Source: Sipunculus nudus (Eukaryota > Annelida > Sipuncula > Golfingiida > Sipunculidae). Taken from it: a stretch of DNA of 64,000 nt. Of the stretch, positions 24,330 to 35,098 are shown piece by piece. The notes under the pieces are model-generated. The model saw nothing but the letters and a program-made list of their open reading frames with translations. It was not told the DNA's origin and did no database searches. Both the position numbers and the translations under genes were made by a program. Every line of letters starts with the position of its first letter. Position 1 is the first letter of the stretch. The stretch is from contig CM049314.1 of assembly GCA_026874595.1 (NCBI GenBank), positions 15,928,729 through 15,992,728 of the forward strand, written 5' to 3'.

Positions 24330-25080
24330 CCTTGTGAGTAATAACCGTCAAATATTCAAGCGAATCGTCTTCAAGCTCTAACTGTAGAAAAGCATAGGCA
24401 ATTTACATCTTCGAGAAAACCTGTCCACCTGCTAGTGTGGAAAATAAATCTTGTGCGGATGGCAATGGAAACTGGTCCACATGCTAGCATTTATATACTG
24501 TAATTTTATAATCAAACTACTATAGGTGGGCTCCGTTTACTTATGGCTACCTGTGTGATTACACCTGATGACTCTACTCTGCCAAGCTCTTTCTCGACCT
24601 GACCTTTTTAATGCAAAGGGCATTAGCCTAGCCTTGTGAAACACTGATGGGTGGCTCTTATCTACCTTAATTATTGTTTGTGGTCTGTTATGGTGCCAAT
24701 ATCTTCCTTTACAATGTTTGGGAACTTCTTCAGTAATCTGTATTTAGGCCTAGAATCATGAGCAACTGTGGTAGGTTGTATGTCCTGCAACATAGTCTTG
24801 GCCTTAAACACGGCCCTTTCCATAGCTGAAGCCCTCTCAACTGCCCGCTTTAAAGTAATTATTTTCTCAATGAGAAGCTAACGTTGAATGGCAGAGGTTT
24901 TCAGTATGCATACTAGCCGATCTCTAGTGGCATCATCTAGAAACGATACAAAAGACACTAGTCTCTGCCAGCTTACGGAGTTCAGCTTAAAACTGTTGTA
25001 CATGGTTTAGGCTCAAAATGGTAATGTATTACAGAAGCCAGCTCTTCAAGCGACATTTAATCCGGTTTGGCTTGGGAAAT
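24330..25080 (-). pseudogene. Gypsy gag and RT N-terminal fossil
   Basis: On the minus strand a gag-like block reads LEELASVIHYHFEPKP (about 24995-25045), LDDATRDRLVCIL (about 24905-24945) and LKRAVERASAMERAV (about 24815-24860). These match the conserved C-terminal part of Mag-like gag proteins. After ~150 nt the RT begins with SVFHKARLMPFALK (about 24600-24645), ELGRVESSGVI (about 24550-24590), QDLFSTLAGGQVFSKM (about 24405-24455) and ends VITHKGL at the LINE junction. Zinc knuckles and protease are missing. Several stops and frame changes interrupt it. Confidence 0.75.
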
Positions 25081-25384
25081 GAGCAATATTAGGAGACTAT
25101 AGTGTTTATTTCAAAAACAGAAATATCGCCCTCCAAGATTTCCTTTCCACAAAAGGTTCCCACAGAATAGACTGACCCTCACCATTACAACGTGTTTCAG
25201 GTCACAAAATTCACGCTCATGCAGCGCAACAAAAATTGAAAATGTCCGTCTGACGAAACCGCTACCACATAAAATCCGTTAAGAATCCTGGCCATCCACG
25301 CAGAAATATGGATTGATTCTTGGCATTCATACGTGTACCAATTTTCCTGGCAGGAATCCTAAGAAATAACCAAAAATCGTCGCC

Positions 25385-25527
25385 ATCACTCTCACAATTT
25401 TGGGTTAGAAACGGTTCACACTCCGCAAGACAAAACAAAAAAAATAATATTGGTATACCAGAATTCCTTAATTCTTATCGGCTTCGTTATATGTCAGCTA
25501 GGTGTCAGCACCTACTGATACACTACA
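25385..25527 (-). repeat. 5' LTR of the gypsy fossil
   Basis: Partner of 20199-20351 (GAAACGGTTCACACTCCG, ATTGGTATACC, GTCAGCACCTACTGATACACTACA). On the minus strand it begins TGTAGTG at 25527. A TGGCGACGA sequence just inside (about 25375-25384) may be the primer-binding site, but the tRNA was not identified. Confidence 0.6.
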
Positions 25528-25880
25528 TAAAACACTAATAACTTATCATGATCATTTAGGTATGACCACTGTTGTGTCCGGTTCAGTATTGTAAATGTTT
25601 TTGTTTTAGTGTGTGTGCGCGTGTTATTATGTTTGTTTGTATATGCATCATTTAAATGTTAACTATAATTATGTAAAAGTCTAGACAGGCTGGGTACATA
25701 TCAGAAAATGCATGTGGATTCTCGACTTTAATATATGATGTAAATGTTGCAATATCAATATACTATATCCATCCCTGGGCAGATATAATGCCTCTATTTT
25801 TATCCATGATTTTGTCACCGAGTGCCAGATAGAGCTGGATAACCTCTTTGGCTAAAACCTGACCTGTACAATAAATTAGG
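25528..25880. other. No gene recognised
   Basis: AT-rich spacer between the gypsy fossil and the interspersed repeat. A GTGTGTGCGCGTG patch lies at about 25611-25623. Nothing else is supported. Confidence 0.5.
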
Positions 25881-25889
25881 TGATCAGCT

Positions 25890-26055
25890 CTAGTGGCCAC
25901 GACTATTATAATAGCTTACCTATGCTTGCCTTAACAATAAGCACATCCCTGGCAGTCAGGGGACTTAACAAAGCCAGTTCAGCATTATTTGCTGATGTGT
26001 TAATGACCTAGTAGGAAAAGGGAAGGATTAGAAAGTAATAAATATTACTTTGACT
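25890..26055. repeat. Interspersed repeat, copy 2
   Basis: Partner of 1635-1790, sharing ATGCTTGCCTTAACAATAAG and TTCAGCATTATTTGCTGAT in order, then AAGTAATA and TATTACT. Confidence 0.5.
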
Positions 26056-26199
26056 ACTATTTTTTAATATTGTTTTGGGAGTGGAGGTAACCGCCTCCAT
26101 TTTACATTGCTAACTTAACTACGTATACATAAATCTGCAGAATATCATTCCGGTCTCGGACTACGTTACAGGGTAGTTTCACGTGCTACCTCTCATTTT

Positions 26200-26466
26200 C
26201 TATCCTGGTGTCAACCTGGCCCGGTGATTACTGCACCTGCGGGCCCCGGGTGCGTAATCGTCACCATTGCCGGGTCATACCAACAAAGACCCCCCCCCCG
26301 AAATGCGCACTTGTTGCACCGTTGGACACGGCCTTCCCATTAAGCTTGCAGAGCGCTCACTCTGAGTGGGTGCCGACCGCTAATAAATTTCACCCCCTTG
26401 GCTGAGATTCGAACTCACGATCTCCTTGCTTTGAGTCCTGTGCTCTACCCCCGAGCCACAGGAGCC
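26200..26466 (-). mobile_element. tRNA-derived SINE
   Basis: The minus strand from 26466 opens with a tRNA-like head. Box A-like TGGCTCGGGGGTAGAGC has GCTC/GAGC D-stem pairing, and the box B GTTCGAATC is a perfect match. A ~190-bp non-tRNA body follows, including a G9 run (C9 on the plus strand at about 26290). The 5' GGCTCCT has no matching 3' acceptor strand and the anticodon arm does not fold, so this is a SINE promoter region and not a functional tRNA. Confidence 0.75.
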
Positions 26467-26469
26467 GTT

Positions 26470-27198
26470 GCTATTACTATTAAGTTTAGAACTTGAATAT
26501 TTGGGTCTATTACTTTTATATGAAAAACAAATTTCAGTCTATTTCTATCGCATTTGCATATTAATATTACTCCGTGTCCGGTAATTTTAAAAAGAGTAGT
26601 ATAAATTGTTCAAAAATAGTAAATAAGAGTAAATTATATAAATCTTAGGTAACCTTTCCTTAATCAGCTATTTTGCATTCTAAAGAGTTTCCTAGTAGCT
26701 ATATCCCTCTATGTAGCTGTTAATAAACAATCGATTTTTACTTTTTTCATTTGCTCCCAGTGATTTTTATTAGTTGTGTGATATATTACAAAAGGGGGAA
26801 TAAAACAATGGTGTATTTTTGTTTATATTAATAATACAAGCAAATAGAAATTTTGAAAGTTTACTCATGTGCTTTTGTCTGATTTTTTTAGCTAGATTTT
26901 GAATAAGCGCTATAGAATTGCCTTTTGGCATTGTAAGATTTGCTGGCTTTTCATTTATTTATCTCTTTTAGTTTGGGATATTGGCAAATACAATATTAAA
27001 CTAGTAAAATACGGATTTTGTAGGAAATATTTTTTAAGTTCTTGCCTTGACCCACATCCAACAAAGGACACCATAAAAACAATGCAGCGCCTTACTTATA
27101 AAACGTAGCCTTGTCACCAGTGATTTAACCAGCAACTAAAAATCAATTCTCATCTTATTTTGGGCAGAACATTAATGTTTCTGGTTTTCTTTTTACAG
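26470..27198. other. No gene recognised; likely contains intron upstream of the 27.2-kb exon
   Basis: AT-rich sequence. A 69-codon ORF at 26899-27108 has no recognisable domain. The polypyrimidine-AG at about 27181-27198 ends the stretch. Earlier exon(s) of the glycosyltransferase-like gene were not found here and may lie outside the window or be too short to see. Confidence 0.45.
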
Positions 27199-28099
27199 TC
27201 GTCCGCTCTTTTCATGGAACAGCTGGAGCGTTACTGCAGTGTAGACCCAAAAAGGCAATTGTCTTCATTGCAACTTTAGCAACGTGTACTTACATCTTCT
27301 TGGTTTCCTCCGCATATCATGGACGAACAGAAAGAGTTAATGAATACAATAGCAGTGCAGCGTCTTTGGATTCAGACTTTATCGCAATATGCATGGGCAT
27401 CTGTTTTCGGGGAAAAGCTCATGAAGATATCATTAATAACAGATCAGAGGCAGAAATGTTCAGCGCCTTTTTACCATCATTTTGTTCTTCAATAAGCGTT
27501 GGTTACAACTATCATTTTTATTTAGGTTATGATTTTGATGATCCGTTTCTATCATCATTGAAAGGTTACAATTCGTTCATAAAGACGTTTACTGATGTTA
27601 TTGGAAAGCATTGTGCTTATCCAGAGAAAATAACCCTAAATATGGTGAAATTGCCTCACTCAGGGATCCCTGCATGGGCACAGAACGACGCCTGTATGGA
27701 GGCTTACATTGATGGCGCAGAGTATTTTTACCGAGTGAATGATGACACGATGTTCACTTCCTCTGGATGGACTGAACACTTCATTCAGAAACTTGGGAAT
27801 TATACTCCACCAAATGTCGGCGTAGTTGGACCCACTTTCAATTACCAAAAAGATGTTTTAACGTATGATTTTACTCACCGAACGCATATAGAAATATTTG
27901 GTGTTTACTATCCCCGCATCTACAGAGCCTGGTACGCAGATGATTGGATAACACATATATATCAACCACACCGTACCACTAAGCTAAGATATGTGACTTT
28001 GAAACACACTTGGAAATATGGAACGAGATACAGGCTGCACATGCAATTCTGGTCACAGTTCAAAAGTGTGGAGCAACGATCAAAGATTTTAATTGAAAG
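27199..28099 (+). CDS. Glycosyltransferase-like type II membrane protein, exon A
   Basis: The acceptor TTTTCTTTTTACAG precedes 27199. The frame is open through 28109, but the coding exon probably ends at 28099 with donor AAG|GTGGGT. The start lies upstream: an ATG at 27300 exists, but the in-frame hydrophobic segment at 27255-27314 (after positively charged RPKK) would then be lost. That segment looks like a type II signal anchor, so a Golgi/ER luminal enzyme is likely. The luminal domain has SEAEMFSAFLPSF, a DxD-like RVNDDT (27732-27749), VGVVGP, HRTHIEIFG and WYADDWIT (27930-27953). This order I associate with an uncharacterised GT-A-fold nucleotide-sugar transferase family in protists and invertebrates. 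The reaction and substrate are unknown. It joins exon B in frame. Confidence 0.8.
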
Positions 28100-28784
28100 G
28101 TGGGTCTAACATTTATACACGATTACATATGATTAGGGTCATAATGATATGGAGTTTATCGTCTAACCAACCAATCAAAACCGTACATTCAGATGAAGAT
28201 TTGTTGACTGCTACCATATTACAATACATTGACAAAAAGAGGTAACCTACAACGTCATATTAGCAGTTACCAGCAACTGAAACAAGTTGCCATTGAACCA
28301 TGACGCAAAGTCGCATCTGATACCCCATAACAAGTAATAATGCACAAAATAGTGCACAGAGACCTTGTTTAACACGGACAATTATCCAGAATCTGTCAGG
28401 ACATTATTGTTGAACATCCCAGGTCTAATGGTTTTAAGTTCACGCTGGTGTAGTCTGTTATTTGTCACAAGAGGCTCGAGGTTCTTATACTAACTATGGA
28501 GATAATTGTGCGTGATATTGGATAACAATGATAAAATACTACACAGTTGAAAATTCGATTTCAGTTGTAATTAAGTATACGTCGCGCCTTCGACAGCCAA
28601 ATAGAAATACCTTTCAGAAAAGATGAATGTAACAGAAAATAGATCATTATAAGTGGCCCTACCTACGGCTTACAGTCATATACAAATTACAGAACCAGTA
28701 TGCCCTTAAAATATGGTCCTCATGGCTTCAACTGCCCCAACATGACCTTTAACTGCCGATAAACTTTTACTATTTCACTTCTAG
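28100..28784 (+). other. Intron of the glycosyltransferase-like gene
   Basis: A GT (28100) to AG (28784) intron of 685 nt, phase 2, with a pyrimidine-rich TATTTCACTTCTAG 3' end. Splicing gives AG|G (Arg) across the junction and keeps one frame from exon A into exon B, bypassing the stop at 28107. Confidence 0.75.
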
Positions 28785-29511
28785 GTATATCAAGTACAAA
28801 ACATCAAGCAAGTCAAGCGTAGCTCCTGATGGGAAGAAGGTCGTCAGTATGTCACTGTACGGGAACAACAGAACGTACACGTATGGCGCCATCAGGAACG
28901 CCCAGCTACTTCCGGTTGTGTTCCCCGGATGGACGCTGAGGGTTTATGTTGCTGTTCCCGGAAGTCCGTTGGCGGTGCCAGATAAGATCATCCGATCACT
29001 GGTCCGGTTAAATGTTGACGTGAGAAAAATAAATCCTTCAACAACCAATATTCCACCAGGCATGTGGCGCCTCCTGGTGGCCGATGATCCTGCCATTGAG
29101 TATTTTATTATACGGGATGCAGATGGAAGACTGTCGGAAAGAGATTATGGCATAACTCGAAGATTGGTTGAGCAAGATGACCCGTTCATATGTGTCCGAG
29201 ATCATGTGACACATTGCAACTGCAGGATACCTAAGGGATTATGGGGCGGGAAACCTGAATGGTTTCAGGTACCTCAAATGACGAAATCGATTCTCACTTT
29301 ACTTGAGAAATCAAAGTTTCTGGAAAAACATTTTCTTGGGGAAACGTTTGAGAAAAAAGACAGTTCCAACAAGGAAAAATGTGAAAATTTAATAGAGTGT
29401 GAGATATCTCATAATACACACAGCAAGAATACTGCTGCACCTTTGGTGTATATTGGGAAGTTATATGATGAGTTTGGAGAATCAAAGAAAACACAAAATA
29501 GATGTGTATGA
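28785..29511 (+). CDS. Glycosyltransferase-like protein, exon B (terminal)
   Basis: This exon starts at 28785 after CTTCTAG and ends TGA at 29511. Exons A and B together give 541 residues after the upstream exon(s). The domain begins VVSMSLYGNN (about 28840) and continues with YGAIRNAQL, PGWTLRVYV, GMWRLLVADDP, the DxD-bearing RDADGRL (29113-29133), RDH and GLWGG (about 29236). These motifs match a second glycosyltransferase-like family known from bacteria and animals, in which RDADSRL is the hallmark. The usual C-terminal YG-DQ-FL segment is not apparent. The tail after about residue 150 of this exon is Lys/Glu-rich and may be divergent. Two catalytic-looking domains in one chain suggest a bifunctional enzyme. 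Function is inferred. Confidence 0.8.
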
Positions 29512-29513
29512 CA

Positions 29514-29519
29514 AATAAA
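29514..29519 (+). terminator. Polyadenylation signal AATAAA
   Basis: A canonical AATAAA lies two bases after the stop codon of exon B. It supports exon B as the last exon, although the 3' UTR would be very short. Confidence 0.5.
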
Positions 29520-30204
29520 AGCATCCATATATTTTCATTTTTTTCTGTAGGGTTTGGAGCTAGAAACTTATCTGTTTGTCAATATACTACCTTACTGAGA
29601 CCTGACATTTGATAAAAATTAATGTTCAATTAAGAGAACAAATAAACTCATTTAATACAAAGTTACATCATTATGAAGCAAGTTTCAATAGTTTTTTTTA
29701 TAATTAAATACTTTTTATTATATGTCCCCTAATATATGGTTATTTATAATGCAATTTAGAGTACCATATATTTAAATAATGAAACTTGCGATACATGTAA
29801 TATTTGAAAGTTCTAAGTATATATAACGATGTATAAATTTAAAGTCACGTTAATTAGAATTAATTAATTGGACCAATTAATTGTAAACACGTTAATTCCT
29901 AGTAACAGTAAGGCAAGGATGCACCGATTAAAGGAAACTTTTGGTTTTGTATATTGATTAGAAATATTAGAAAATGTATTCTTAAATATAAGCATATTTA
30001 TTAGAAGTGGTGTATCGAAAAATCGCTTAACCGGAGCTAATGAAAGGTTATAGCCTCGTCTCGTATCCTGAGCATTTATTAAACTTTTAGAGAATTATGG
30101 TGACTGATATTTCATAGCACATGACAACATGCATCGATTTGCTGAATATTTTCAGTTTCGATACACAATTTACTCTACAACACAAAGGACACTATGAAGT
30201 GTGA
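29520..30204. other. No gene recognised
   Basis: AT-rich 3' flank of the glycosyltransferase-like gene. No ORF or repeat is supported. Confidence 0.5.
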
Positions 30205-31485
30205 TAGTTTAAATAAAAGTTTAAATGCAGTTCATAATTCGAATGCTCTTCTACTGTCCATATAAGACCTATCTGCTGCTTTTACTATAGACCATGATAC
30301 TTTATGGAATCTTTTGCACGACTGTTATGATGTCCGTTGTTCAACGATGAATGGGAGAGTCTTGCAGTGGCACGGATTATATTTTAATTGGAAACCCACA
30401 TCTGAATCAAAAGAGTTACAATATTGGATAGCCCATACTACCAAAGGTTTGAATAAGATACAAATGTGGGGTATCATACATTAATCGCATACCTAAATTA
30501 GATTATCATATATATGCAGATAAATAGAAGGTAGAGTTACCCTCCGTTGTAAAGTGCTCTATGGTGAGTTTATCGAGTGGAGTCCACTTGGTATGAGTAT
30601 AGTATAGTATATATGCCTTTTATATTGTATATTTGCCTTATATGTTGTGTATTTTTTATAGTATATGTATATTTATATCATATGTATACTTCTGATATGT
30701 TCACTGCTTCCAGGACCCTATTGCAAATCAGTTTACTATGCTAATTGAGCATCCTGATAATATATCATTGTATTATATATATAAACATAAAAACAACTAC
30801 AAATCTCTTTGTCCTGTTATGTTCCAGTATCGCACGTATACCCCGACAGGACAATAGGATCAGTGTCATTCTTTCACGTGCCCTCCCCCCCCCCCACCCC
30901 CCCCGAATCGCACAAAGCATAATCTCGTAATCTCGTAAAGTCTCGGCTTTTCAAACCACGCCGTTAGCTTCATGTGTACATGGAGCACTCAATTTGACTT
31001 CCATAATTTTGTGGAAATTTATGTCTACACTTAATTTTATGTTATATATATATATATATATAATGTCCACACTTAGTTTTATGTGTTATATATAAATATC
31101 TTTTGTGGATATAACTGAAATTGTCTTTAAAGGGGCATACAGTGATATACAGATAACAAAAAGTGTGTTGGCCTCCTCACGGCACCATGAACACAGAGAA
31201 TCGGTAAACATGTTGAGTGGGCAATCTTGGTAAATATATGTGCATGTAAATATATTTTAACAAATAGTTCAGTTTGCTAGTATGTAAGATTATTGCAATT
31301 GTCTGTTGTCCCTCAGAGCAAAATTGGTCAGATACAGTATGAATGTGCTGCTAGGTTTATTACTGGTTTTGACCGGAAGACCCACTTTATATTCAAATCA
31401 TAAGCAACGTTTTAACATGTTTTCTTAAAGTTTCTTGGTAGAAATTTATTCTGCAAAGGTGCGGGTTATATTAGCCAGATTGATT
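30205..31485 (+). pseudogene. Highly decayed LINE (CR1/L2-like) ORF2 remnant
   Basis: Around 30255-30400 the plus strand reads DLSAAF-TIDHDTL and then GRVLQW, the LINE reverse-transcriptase box around the first catalytic aspartate, with a missing residue and stops. Around 31305-31375 it reads PQSKIGQIQYECAARFITG, matching the C-terminal LQRVQN-AARLI-TG segment of the same protein class. Between them lie a C-rich run (30877-30903), AT repeats and unrecognisable sequence, so the internal part has been deleted or overwritten. The YADD box is not seen. Confidence 0.6.
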
Positions 31486-32074
31486 GCATATATATATAAT
31501 TTATAAAGCCACACGCCGGTGTCCTAGAACTGTCGGTCCGTGACATTTCTGGTTTCTAGTTGTAATTTGCCATCTTAGTGAAAAGTTGCTTAAAATGGAC
31601 GGATCAATAATCGGGACAACTAAACATTTTTTTGAAGTCCTAAAGAGTATTAAATTTGATGTAATTTATTTGATGAAATTTGTATTATTTTTCAATAGTC
31701 ATGATAGTATATGAAAATGTTAATGTCTTTTTTGAAAATGAATGTGTATTTATGAACATATATATTCGAGTCTGTGATTAGAAAAAGAGTTAAACTTTTT
31801 AGGTTATTCATCATATACGGCATTTCGCCGGGGCAGCAACTGTGTGCTCCTGACGGTATCATTCCACATGCTTGCGGGAAGTGCATGAGCGAAATCCTAT
31901 AGCTCAATGTTGTTCGAGACCGAACCTATGGAACAGTCTATAATATATATTGTATGACACATATAAATCTTTAACTTATCAAATGCTCTTTAAAATATAT
32001 TAACATGATGAAAAGATATTAATATATTTCCCAAATGACGGACCGATTTGAAATTCAAACATTTATTGTTTCAG
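31486..32074. other. No gene recognised
   Basis: AT-rich sequence with a 71-codon minus ORF (31692-31907) lacking any domain. It ends in the acceptor-like TTATTGTTTCAG at 32063-32074. Confidence 0.45.
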
Positions 32075-32203
32075 AATGTCAGTGCCTTCGTCACCGTATT
32101 TCATGTGGCAAGATACAGCAAGAGATGTTGGTCATTATTTGAGGACATTGCAGATGTTTTTGAACAAGGTTGGAAAGGAGAGCCTGAGCAGCTTAAGCAA
32201 ACT
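32075..32203 (+). CDS. Candidate internal exon, 43 codons
   Basis: An acceptor (TTATTGTTTCAG) and a donor (ACT|GTAAGC) bracket 129 nt that are open in one frame with no Met needed (a phase 0-0 exon). The translation has a natural composition and includes FVTVFHVARYSKRCW, LFEDIADVFEQGW and GEPEQLKQT. I do not recognise the family. No neighbouring exon could be joined with certainty. The next coding-like stretch starts at about 32527. It may be an exon of a host gene or of a degraded element. Confidence 0.4.
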
Positions 32204-32526
32204 GTAAGCTAAGTTCAGCTGCTAATCTGACAATAAATCACATATAATATTGTGTTACTTTATGAAGACTGGGTTTTCAGGATTTTCTATTTGGTTTAAA
32301 AAATAATACTGCTACCCCGGAATTATGTCAATTGTTTGTCTCATCGAAATATCCTCTTTTTTTATATTAGCATGTGTGTATGCATACATTTTTACTCAAT
32401 GATCACATTGACGTTTTGTTTCAATTGAATATTTGGTTGCATATATAAACAGTTATATGTTTCAGCCATTAACCTGTTCTATTTCACCGACATTCAGGCA
32501 GTTTTATCTCTATTTCCAATTCAAGG

Positions 32527-32830
32527 TGTGCCAGAGTTTCCAAGGACTTGATGAAGAAGGTTGATTTGCCTGATCAGAAAAGTGAAAAGAGGTTCTTTGT
32601 CCCTAAAACATGCAGCCAAAGAGGCTGGAAAAATAAAGAAAATGGCGGTGGTACAACGGGCCATCGTCAGACTAACAGATGCTGGCACGTGGGAAAATGC
32701 CCAACGGCGATACTAAAGATACGCAACAGAGGAGCGCTTAATACAGTTCCCGAAAATTCCATTCCGTGAAGGAGGTATGGAACGCTTGCCAATATATAAA
32801 CTTTATGTCTATTGGGAAAAAATAACAGAT
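32527..32830 (+). pseudogene. Coding-like segment with competing frames
   Basis: One frame (32527-32769) reads SKDLMKKVDLPDQKSEKRF and then loses quality. A second (about 32582-32680) reads LKHAAKEAGKIKKMAVVQRA and DAGTWENAQRRY before a stop. After that stop the same frame continues ATEERLIQFPKIPFREGG. The switch of protein-like character between frames suggests a frameshifted remnant, possibly continuing the exon at 32075-32203. The family is not recognised. Confidence 0.3.
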
Positions 32831-34696
32831 GAATGTCTTTAGTAAATAAGCAATACCTTGCATACAGTAAATGCATAGAGTAATATACATGGATTATTAT
32901 ATGATTCAAAGGCGCAATAACACCACGATCTACCAATAATACGGCATATCGCTAATACCGAAACTCTCGTGTGTGGAGGTTGAATCTGCCTGCCTGCTTG
33001 AAAAATTGCAGGCAAACAACTGGCGCCCCTGGCGGACAGCCTGTCAACCTCATTCCTTCAATACAGCTGCGTGTGCACCGTGCAAAGCGCTTTTCATATC
33101 AAATTATCCTAAAATTTAATATGGCCTTATCTTCATTGACTGTTCTTGAGTTGAAATTAAAATGGTAGCATGAACGTGCAAAGGCTTAGAAATAACATAT
33201 TGCATTATAACTTTATCTTATATCAACGGACATGCTAAATAATTCTGGGAAAGCTACACATGGTCTTTCATTTACGGAAAACGTCAGGTTTTGCAAGTTT
33301 CATTTGATCTTCCTTGCAGCATAACAACAATATTAATTGCAGCCTTATATTTGTTCAATGATCACATTAAATCAACAGAGTCAATAGCGTATATAAGCTC
33401 ATATAGTGGGGATGGTCGGATAAGACAGTGCTAATGACCATCTGGCTTGCCTGCATGAATGGGCTTCCAGCTGTGCCAGCCAGTAGTTTACTCCTCCATT
33501 TAAACAAGAGACTGCATTGGTGATATCCCGTATTCAAAGTTATGCATTCAAAAGTGATCTTCGAAACATTTTTTCTGTTAACTTTATTATCATCCACTTA
33601 TATATTTTCTGTATATGGCATGTCAGTAAACCTTACATGCAACATAAAAATGCAATGCCAAGAACATAGTATGGTCGTGTGGAGAGGAATCAGTATACAA
33701 ATCACTAAGACACGTAACAGTATTTCAGTTTTACGATTAATTTGAAACCAGTATTTAATCACATGTAGACCATGTGGTCATAAAAGTACCATTCAGCGAC
33801 CATATAAGGAAGTCAGCCTTATGAGCCAGGCACCCCGCTCGTTACCGGCTCTGTCTAAATCCATAGGGAGCAAGATACTTTCCAGATTTGCAGCTTGATG
33901 CCCAGTTTGTTTACGTGACCGCCCCTCGTGTCAGTTATTAGCCATGCCACGCTGAAGCCACCAGAAATCATTGCATATGAGTGTCTTGCAATACTCATCA
34001 ACCTATGTTTAGGAGATATTTGCATATAATTTAGATATTTTCCTACGTCATGGGTACATTCAGCAAAAATTGCCTGATGGCAATGCAATGGTTGTATACC
34101 CGCGCCTTTTGTAATATCTCACACACACTCGCATACACACACTACACGAACAAAAACCCCGACCCACCTCCGAATAAAGTCCACCGCCCACCTTAAAAAT
34201 AGGACAATTCCCTCTAATGTATTCAATTATCTAAACAAAACCACTTAACACTTAATTACTATGGATTTTATATTATTGGTTATACAATGCTAATATCAAT
34301 GGGTACTTTACATAAATACATGAATATGTGTGTGTCAGAAGGTTTGCAATAAAATATAGATAACATCATACTTTGTACAGATACCAAGAGTAAATATAAA
34401 TTTATCCAATAACGCACTAATTATGTATGTACAAAAGGTTGCTTTCATCGCGCAATCGTTAGCCCATAATACCAGCAAATTTCCTAATTAAGAATGATTC
34501 GTTTGTATTTTTGCTACTGCGATTATTACTATTGCATAATGATTATATACACCGTCATACATGAGGTGGGAGTAAAGTACCAGTAAATTATAATAAAATA
34601 GGGGGGGGGGACTTTTTTTCCTTTTTATCATTAAGAAGGGGGTCTTCTTATACCGAAGGAGGGGTAGGGGGGTGTGCTGAATATAGATCAAAGTGA
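32831..34696. other. No convincing gene
   Basis: AT-rich sequence with short ORFs on both strands (32971-33168, 33367-33597, 33542-33745, 33855-34088). The 33542 ORF starts with a hydrophobic, signal-peptide-like stretch but has no other support. A G10 run lies at about 34602-34611. Confidence 0.4.
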
Positions 34697-35017
34697 CTGG
34701 AGTCCGGTGTCAAATATGATCATCATATCAGATATCATATGAGTCATAATGGGAGCTTACATAAAATCATTTCTTTTTTTCATATACCACCAAATAGAAT
34801 TAAAAATACGCTTCCCGAGGAATTCGTTAGGTTTTGCAAAGGTGCGAAGGAGAGGTCGCATACGGATTCCAGGGAAGTTGATATCTGTGTACTACACAAA
34901 GGACAGCTTGTATCAGGGGAGAAATACAAAGCGATAGTTCAACGTTACAAGGCGGAAATCACCAAACAGTGCAAGGCGGATTACCCTGAACTAAATGAGC
35001 ACAAGGATTTGCCCTGA
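34697..35017 (+). CDS. Candidate terminal exon of unknown gene
   Basis: The frame is open from 34697 to a TGA at 35017. The segment from about 34784 has protein-like composition and bias: IPPNRIKNTLPEEFVRFCKG, SREVDICVLHKGQLVSGE and KYKAIVQRYKAEITKQCKAD. It has no transmembrane segment. An ATG at 34739 could be a start, but an acceptor-spliced exon is equally possible (CATATCAG at about 34724-34731). AATAAA follows 75 nt after the stop. The family is not recognised. Confidence 0.4.
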   Translation: MESGVKYDHHIRYHMSHNGSLHKIISFFHIPPNRIKNTLPEEFVRFCKGAKERSHTDSREVDICVLHKGQLVSGEKYKAIVQRYKAEITKQCKADYPELNEHKDLP

Positions 35018-35092
35018 GTCTCTCTTTCTCGTGTTTTTATATTATATAATATAAGTAATTCTTGTAACACGAAAAACAGTTTCCACGGCATA

Positions 35093-35098
35093 AATAAA
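35093..35098 (+). terminator. Polyadenylation signal AATAAA
   Basis: AATAAA lies 75 nt after the stop of the 34.7-kb ORF. It is consistent with a terminal exon, although such hexamers are common in AT-rich DNA. Confidence 0.3.

Larger units (their letters stand above)
20199..25527 (-). mobile_element. Decayed Ty3/gypsy LTR retrotransposon with nested LINE
   Basis: Minus-strand order from high to low coordinate: 5' LTR (~25385-25527), gag remnant, reverse-transcriptase N part, inserted LINE (22377-24322), reverse-transcriptase remainder, RNase H, integrase zinc domain, integrase core and C-terminus, polypurine tract, 3' LTR (~20199-20351). The two LTRs are recognisably the same sequence but heavily diverged. 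The gag runs almost directly into reverse transcriptase, so the zinc knuckles and protease have been deleted. The wording of the gag and RNase H pieces resembles the Mag-like lineage. Many frameshifts and stops make it a dead copy. Confidence 0.85.

Noticed and set aside
26400-26466. Functional tRNA gene on the minus strand
   Set aside because: Box A and box B are present, but the acceptor stem is not closed, the anticodon arm does not fold, and a SINE-like body follows.
27300-27302. ATG at 27300 as the true start of the glycosyltransferase-like protein
   Set aside because: The frame extends upstream to a good acceptor and includes a charged-then-hydrophobic signal anchor that this ATG would remove.
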